Origin: CANLBN01 sp047634655
GTDB taxonomy: Bacteria; Pseudomonadota; Gammaproteobacteria; Pseudomonadales; Cellvibrionaceae
NCBI GenBank assembly: GCA_047634655.1
Contig: JBLIHY010000016.1
Span: forward strand, 1-28,525
Direction of reading: 5' to 3'
Length of the DNA stretch: 28,525 nt
The position numbers were made by a program, and so were the translations under genes. Below the pieces are notes generated by a model. That model saw only the letters and a program-made list of their open reading frames with translations. It searched no databases and was not told where the DNA came from. Position 1 is the stretch's first letter. Every line of letters starts with the position of its first letter. Shown here one piece after another: positions 25,743 to 28,525 of this stretch.

Positions 25743-26048
25743 TGGCGTCCCCGACAGGATTCGAACCTGTGACCTTTCGCTTCATCCCACCATAGCTTTC
25801 GCTACCAATCAAAGACTGTTTGTGAGCTGGACTTTCTCTTCACCGTAGGCGGCATGCCCTTAGGTGCTGCCCGTCAAGTCTCTGCACCTTCCCACATGGG
25901 GCTTGGCTCAGGATTGCCACCACAACATGCTGAGGGTTCCCTGAATTTGAGCAAATTCGCACAAGGAGTTTCCCACCCTGGCGCCCATCTGCGTACACAT
26001 ATGTACAAAATAGGAGGCAAACGCTCTATCCAGCTGAGCTACGGGGAC
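25743..26048 (-). tRNA. tRNA-Arg(CCU), interrupted by a group I intron
   Basis: The exons are 26012-26048 (37 nt, 5' exon) and 25743-25782 (40 nt, 3' exon, including an encoded CCA). Joined, they give a perfect 77-nt cloverleaf. The acceptor is GUCCCCG/CGGGGAC (7 of 7 pairs) and the D stem GCUC/GAGC, with GG in the loop. The anticodon stem is UUUGC/GCGAA around loop CUCCUAA, and the variable loop is AGGUC. The T stem is ACAGG/CCUGU with loop UUCGAAU, the discriminator is G73 and the end is CCA. The anticodon is CCU, reading the rare Arg codon AGG. The 229-nt interruption lies between positions 36 and 37. A possible -10 box TAGAAT (minus strand) lies at 26059-26064. Standard tRNA searches without intron allowance may miss or misreport it. 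Confidence 0.93.
25783..26011 (-). ncRNA. group I intron (self-splicing) in the tRNA-Arg anticodon loop
   Basis: The 229-nt insert follows U36 and ends in G, the group I splice-site rule. P1 forms between CCU|AUUU across the 5' splice site (26008-26014) and AGAUGGG (25984-25990), with the U·G wobble at the cleavage site; the guide GGG is complementary to the CCU anticodon. A GUACA/UGUAC stem extends P1. Core elements, read on the minus strand, are: P at about 25934-25949 (CAAAUUCAGGGAACCC), Q at about 25900-25915 (AAUCCUGAGCCAAGCC), R at about 25863-25887 (contains GAGACUUGACGG) and S at about 25827-25840 (AAGAGAAAGUCC); GACU/AGUC supplies P7. P9 is a UAGC-GAAA-GCUA tetraloop hairpin (25793-25804). 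The core resembles the Azoarcus tRNA-Ile intron (IC3). There is no homing endonuclease ORF. Confidence 0.9.
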
Positions 26049-26706
26049 GCAGGCCGAGATTCTAACGCGACTTTGAGGGAGCAGACCACTACTTTAAGAT
26101 GTTTTTCTGGGTTCACCCTTGATGCCAAGCCGGCTCGCCTATCAAAAACAACCACAGGGGCTTCTACTTACATAGTGCAAATCACTTACTATTTCTGAGC
26201 GCAATCGCTATTTGTCAATTGCCGACCTCGACTCTACAATTTCGTTACTGTATAAATTTTTGGTAGTGACTACAGAACCAAAACAAACAATATCCTGAGA
26301 TTTAAAATAGACCACAAGTACTGCGTTGGCTGCAGGGATGTGGATAAAAGAGCGGAAGTGGGATGCGATAAACTCCGACTCTTGGCTCCGAAGCTTTGAA
26401 ATTTCAGAGCATTTTTGGCAAGCATCTGACCAATAATCATTAGCTCCGGCTAGCAATAATCAGCTCGGGATTTTCTGACTAAAAACGATTAAAAATGAAA
26501 TGGAGGTTCTTACCCGCCTATTTCACGGATTTTTATGGGTATTGTTGTGAGAAACAGTGAAGATAACCATGGCTTAATGCCTCGTAGTTTTCTTGAAGGA
26601 TAATAGAAAAATTGAATGATCGGTGATGAAAGCACCTCAGCTATCGAACCCGACAAGAGGCTTTTAAACGATATTAATGAATACTTACGCCCACAGGGTG
26701 AGCTAA
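26049..26706. other. 658-nt region with no convincing gene
   Basis: This lies upstream of the tRNA on the minus strand, so it should hold the tRNA promoter near its left edge. An 82-codon minus-strand frame (26208-26456, TTG start, no ribosome-binding site) and a 36-codon plus-strand frame (26616-26726) are open, but neither resembles a known family. The region is AT-rich compared with the core genes around it. Confidence 0.4.
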
Positions 26707-27120
26707 CTATCTGCGAAAAATCCTGATATCCGCTACAAACATTCCAAGAATCATCATGACAACAAATGCCACAGTCTCAAGTTGTAAATACGCCAGTGAT
26801 GCAATGGCTGGTCCTGGACAATAACCATAAATACCCCAACCAATGCCAAATAGCGCGGCCCCCCAAATCAGTTGGCTATCGAGCCGTTTTTTCTGTGGTA
26901 AGGCAAACGAGGTATCACACAAAGGCGCAGACCGTTTTAGAATCAATCTAAAGGTAATGAGCGTAACCAACAGCGCTGAAATCATTACAAAGAGTAAATC
27001 CGGCACCCAATCGCCCGTGACATCTAAAAAGCCAAGCACTTTTGCCGTATCTGTCATACCTGAGGCCGCGAGCCCCGTCCCGAACAAGACTCCAGATATC
27101 AAAGAGCTACTATTTTTCAT
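26707..27120 (-). CDS. YeeE/YedE family sulfur-compound transporter subunit (DUF6691-type)
   Basis: From the ATG at 27120 this is a 137-residue integral membrane protein with about four hydrophobic helices. Motifs typical of the YeeE/YedE (DUF6691) half-transporters include 'SGVLFGTGLAASGMTDTAKVLGFLD' split across a turn, and 'GYCPGPAIASLA' with a conserved Cys. The family transports thiosulfate or related sulfane-sulfur species; the substrate here is inferred. The start overlaps the upstream gene's stop by one base (TGATG), showing translational coupling. A longer in-frame start at 27177 would overlap that gene by 58 nt and is less likely. Confidence 0.87.
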   Translation of the reverse strand: MKNSSSLISGVLFGTGLAASGMTDTAKVLGFLDVTGDWVPDLLFVMISALLVTLITFRLILKRSAPLCDTSFALPQKKRLDSQLIWGAALFGIGWGIYGYCPGPAIASLAYLQLETVAFVVMMILGMFVADIRIFRR

Positions 27121-27530
27121 CAAAAAACATGTCTCAACAAATAGACGGTGAGTATGCCCGTAACCATAAAGATGCAAGTCGCCACAATCGATCGCATGGA
27201 CAATCGCCCGATACCGCAGACACCATGGCCGCTGGTACAGCCGCTGCCCAATTTTGTTCCAATGCCCACGATTAAACCGCCTACGATAGCGGAGATGAGT
27301 GATGAATTACTCGATGGTACTGGCGCACCGCTAATCCAGTGATAAAGCGCTGCGCCAATGATTAAACCAAGCAAGAACAGCCACCGCCAAAATTTATCAC
27401 TTCCAGTAGTGGCTAATGCTCCCCATAAAATTCCGCTAATACCGGCTATTTTTCCACGAAACAGCAAAAGCAAAGCAGAGGCAAAACCGATAAGCAAGCC
27501 ACCTGCGATAGGCAATAAAAAATGATTCAT
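27120..27530 (-). CDS. YeeE/YedE family sulfur-compound transporter subunit (first gene of pair)
   Basis: This 136-residue membrane protein has an N-terminal 'GGLLIGFASALLLLFRGKIAGISGI' region and the family signature 'GTKLGSGCTSGHGVCGI' at about residues 90-106, with cysteines thought to relay the sulfur species. It is the partner half of the next gene, together equal to one full-length YeeE-like transporter. In many proteobacteria such pairs sit beside an ArsR-type sulfide-responsive repressor and sulfur-oxidation enzymes; none is visible here. A 7-bp inverted repeat 39-56 nt upstream of the start (27569-27586) might be an operator. Confidence 0.88.
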   Translation of the reverse strand: MNHFLLPIAGGLLIGFASALLLLFRGKIAGISGILWGALATTGSDKFWRWLFLLGLIIGAALYHWISGAPVPSSNSSLISAIVGGLIVGIGTKLGSGCTSGHGVCGIGRLSMRSIVATCIFMVTGILTVYLLRHVF

Positions 27531-27910
27531 TGAATGGTAACGACCTGCTGAATTAGGACCGATGGGCTCAAACTCGATTGAGTTTGCTGAACGCGCTGGG
27601 CAAGCAAATTCTCGTTAATGATTAACTGTATTAGTTTCGACTTGATTTGACAATTGCCCATTTATTAAAAGTCACTACCTCTACTTCTAGCAGACTTAGA
27701 CAATATCAAGGGGCAAGACCAGACTCCTTGATTCTCAGTGAGAAATTCTCCTCCGCCACTCTGAGATGAAAGCAAAGAATCACAACGTTTAAAAAATTTC
27801 CATTAAATACAAGGCAAATCACACCCATATTTGTCGACGCATGTAAGCATTGCGCTGTAAAATGATCGTTGAAGTCTTACCTAAACTAATCATTTGTTGA
27901 GGAACTCATC
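27531..27910. other. divergent intergenic region, transporter pair / hydrolase
   Basis: No gene was recognised in these 380 nt. It should contain both promoters. The only clear structure is the inverted repeat at 27569-27586 (CAAACTC-GATT-GAGTTTG). The hydrolase has a good ribosome-binding site, TGAGGAA, at 27898-27904. Confidence 0.4.
27569..27586. promoter_or_regulatory. inverted repeat upstream of the YeeE/YedE pair, possible operator
   Basis: CAAACTC and GAGTTTG are exact reverse complements around a 4-nt centre. The position, about 40-55 nt before the first transporter start, fits an operator or promoter-overlapping site. No regulator is encoded nearby and it does not match a binding site I know. 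Confidence 0.3.
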
Positions 27911-28525
27911 ATGCGCACAACCCTGTTAACGTTAACACTGCTGTTCTTATCGTCGCTGTCGACTGCTGGCGAAATCATTAATTACCAAGTCAACGGCACT
28001 GATTACCAGGGTTATTACGTCAGCCCAAATAAAGATGCGCCATTAGTCTTACTAATTCACGACTGGGATGGTCTTACCGACTACGAAGTCAAACGTGCCG
28101 AGATGCTCGCCGCGGAAGGGTATGCAGTTTTTGCCGCTGATTTATTCGGCTCAGGTGTTCGCCCCACAAAAATTGAAGACAAACGTCAACATACCGGTGA
28201 GCTTTATAAAGATCGCCAGAAAATGCGCGACCTCATAAACGGCGCCGTAAATGTTGCCAAAGCTAAAGGCGCCAATACCGATAACACAGTGGCCATGGGT
28301 TACTGTTTTGGCGGTGCAGCAGTCCTGGAAATGGCCCGCTCTGGGGCAGACATGAAAGGCTTTGTTACTTTTCATGGCGGTCTAAAAACACCCGAAGGCC
28401 AAAACTACAGCAATGCCAAAGGAAAATATTTGATCCTACACGGCACCGCCGATACAGCAATTACCATGGACCAATACGCAGGCTTGGCTAATGAACTGGA
28501 AGCGGCAAACCTACCACACGAAATG
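27911..28525 (+). CDS. dienelactone hydrolase family protein, secreted (partial, runs off window)
   Basis: The reading frame is open for 205 codons to the window edge, so the C-terminus is missing. The start ATG has TGAGGAA 6 nt upstream. A signal peptide of about 19 residues (ending 'LSSLSTAG') indicates export. The alpha/beta-hydrolase body shows 'LVLLIHDWDGL', 'GYAVFAADLFGSG' and the nucleophile elbow G-Y-C-F-G-G with Cys, typical of the dienelactone hydrolase family rather than Ser esterases. It continues with 'FHGGL' and 'LILHGTADTAI', where the catalytic Asp lies. The final catalytic His should be just beyond the window. The substrate is unknown; family membership alone does not imply chloroaromatic degradation. 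Confidence 0.9.
   Translation, partial: MRTTLLTLTLLFLSSLSTAGEIINYQVNGTDYQGYYVSPNKDAPLVLLIHDWDGLTDYEVKRAEMLAAEGYAVFAADLFGSGVRPTKIEDKRQHTGELYKDRQKMRDLINGAVNVAKAKGANTDNTVAMGYCFGGAAVLEMARSGADMKGFVTFHGGLKTPEGQNYSNAKGKYLILHGTADTAITMDQYAGLANELEAANLPHEM

Noticed and set aside
25854..26198. 114-codon plus-strand open frame across the tRNA and intron
   Set aside because: It runs antisense through the tRNA exon and intron, has no family similarity, and exists only because the RNA-coding sequence lacks stops in that frame. It is not a homing endonuclease.
26339..26347. perfect DnaA box (TGTGGATAA, minus strand)
   Set aside because: A single 9-mer match is expected by chance about once in every few windows of this size, and no cluster of boxes or dnaA gene is nearby, so it is not evidence of oriC.
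26208..26456. 82-codon minus-strand open frame
   Set aside because: It has a TTG start without a ribosome-binding site, no recognisable motif and composition like the flanking non-coding DNA.
26616..26726. 36-codon plus-strand ORF starting M-I-G-D-E-S
   Set aside because: The composition looks protein-like, but it is short, has no well-placed ribosome-binding site and overlaps the 3' end of a transporter gene on the other strand.

Overview
The window is a piece of a gammaproteobacterial chromosome, moderately AT-leaning and mostly housekeeping. Gene order is the best taxonomic evidence. The block trkA-rsmB-fmt-def / LysM gene-dprA-tsaC-hemF-aroE (11908-21278) matches, from memory, the near-origin order of Pseudomonas aeruginosa PAO1 (PA0016-PA0025), but without the qor gene between tsaC and hemF. 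The oxyR-recG pair (3002-6095) is also a Pseudomonas-type arrangement. Protein sequences (OxyR, the second EF-G, HemF, MltF) look like the Pseudomonas/Cellvibrio/Oceanospirillum side of the class. I infer a marine or aquatic relative of that group and cannot name a genus.

Layout. 1-2900: a small secreted lipoprotein with a discoidin-like fold (-), phosphatidylserine decarboxylase (+) and a NAD-dependent epimerase-like protein (-). 3002-6095: oxyR and recG (+). 6438-8155: a frameshifted metallo-beta-lactamase-fold hydrolase (+) facing a DUF3833 lipoprotein (-). 8377-16160: a minus-strand run reading def, fmt, rsmB, trkA, trkH, then mnmG; it joins N-terminal formyl-group handling, rRNA and tRNA modification, and potassium uptake. 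16488-21278: a plus-strand run of LysM protein, dprA, tsaC, hemF and aroE, divergent from def. 21343-25508: mltF and a solitary second EF-G gene, both minus. 25743-26048: a tRNA-Arg(CCU) gene interrupted by a group I intron. 26707-27530: a two-gene YeeE/YedE-type sulfur transporter (-). 27911-28525: a secreted dienelactone-hydrolase-family protein (+), cut off by the window end.

The strongest unusual signal is the interrupted tRNA gene. A perfect 77-nt tRNA-Arg(CCU) can be rebuilt only by removing 229 nt from the anticodon loop. The removed segment carries group I hallmarks: U at the 5' splice site, G at the 3' end, a GGG guide that pairs with the CCU anticodon, and P/Q/R/S-like core elements resembling the Azoarcus tRNA intron. 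It has no homing endonuclease ORF.

Other points worth a second look are: an OxyR that keeps Cys199 but has Tyr at 208, where the resolving cysteine should be; a localized frameshift in the metallo-hydrolase gene; and a long near-perfect hairpin that starts inside the end of aroE and sits between the convergent aroE and mltF genes. No CRISPR array, insertion sequence, prophage or rRNA gene was seen.
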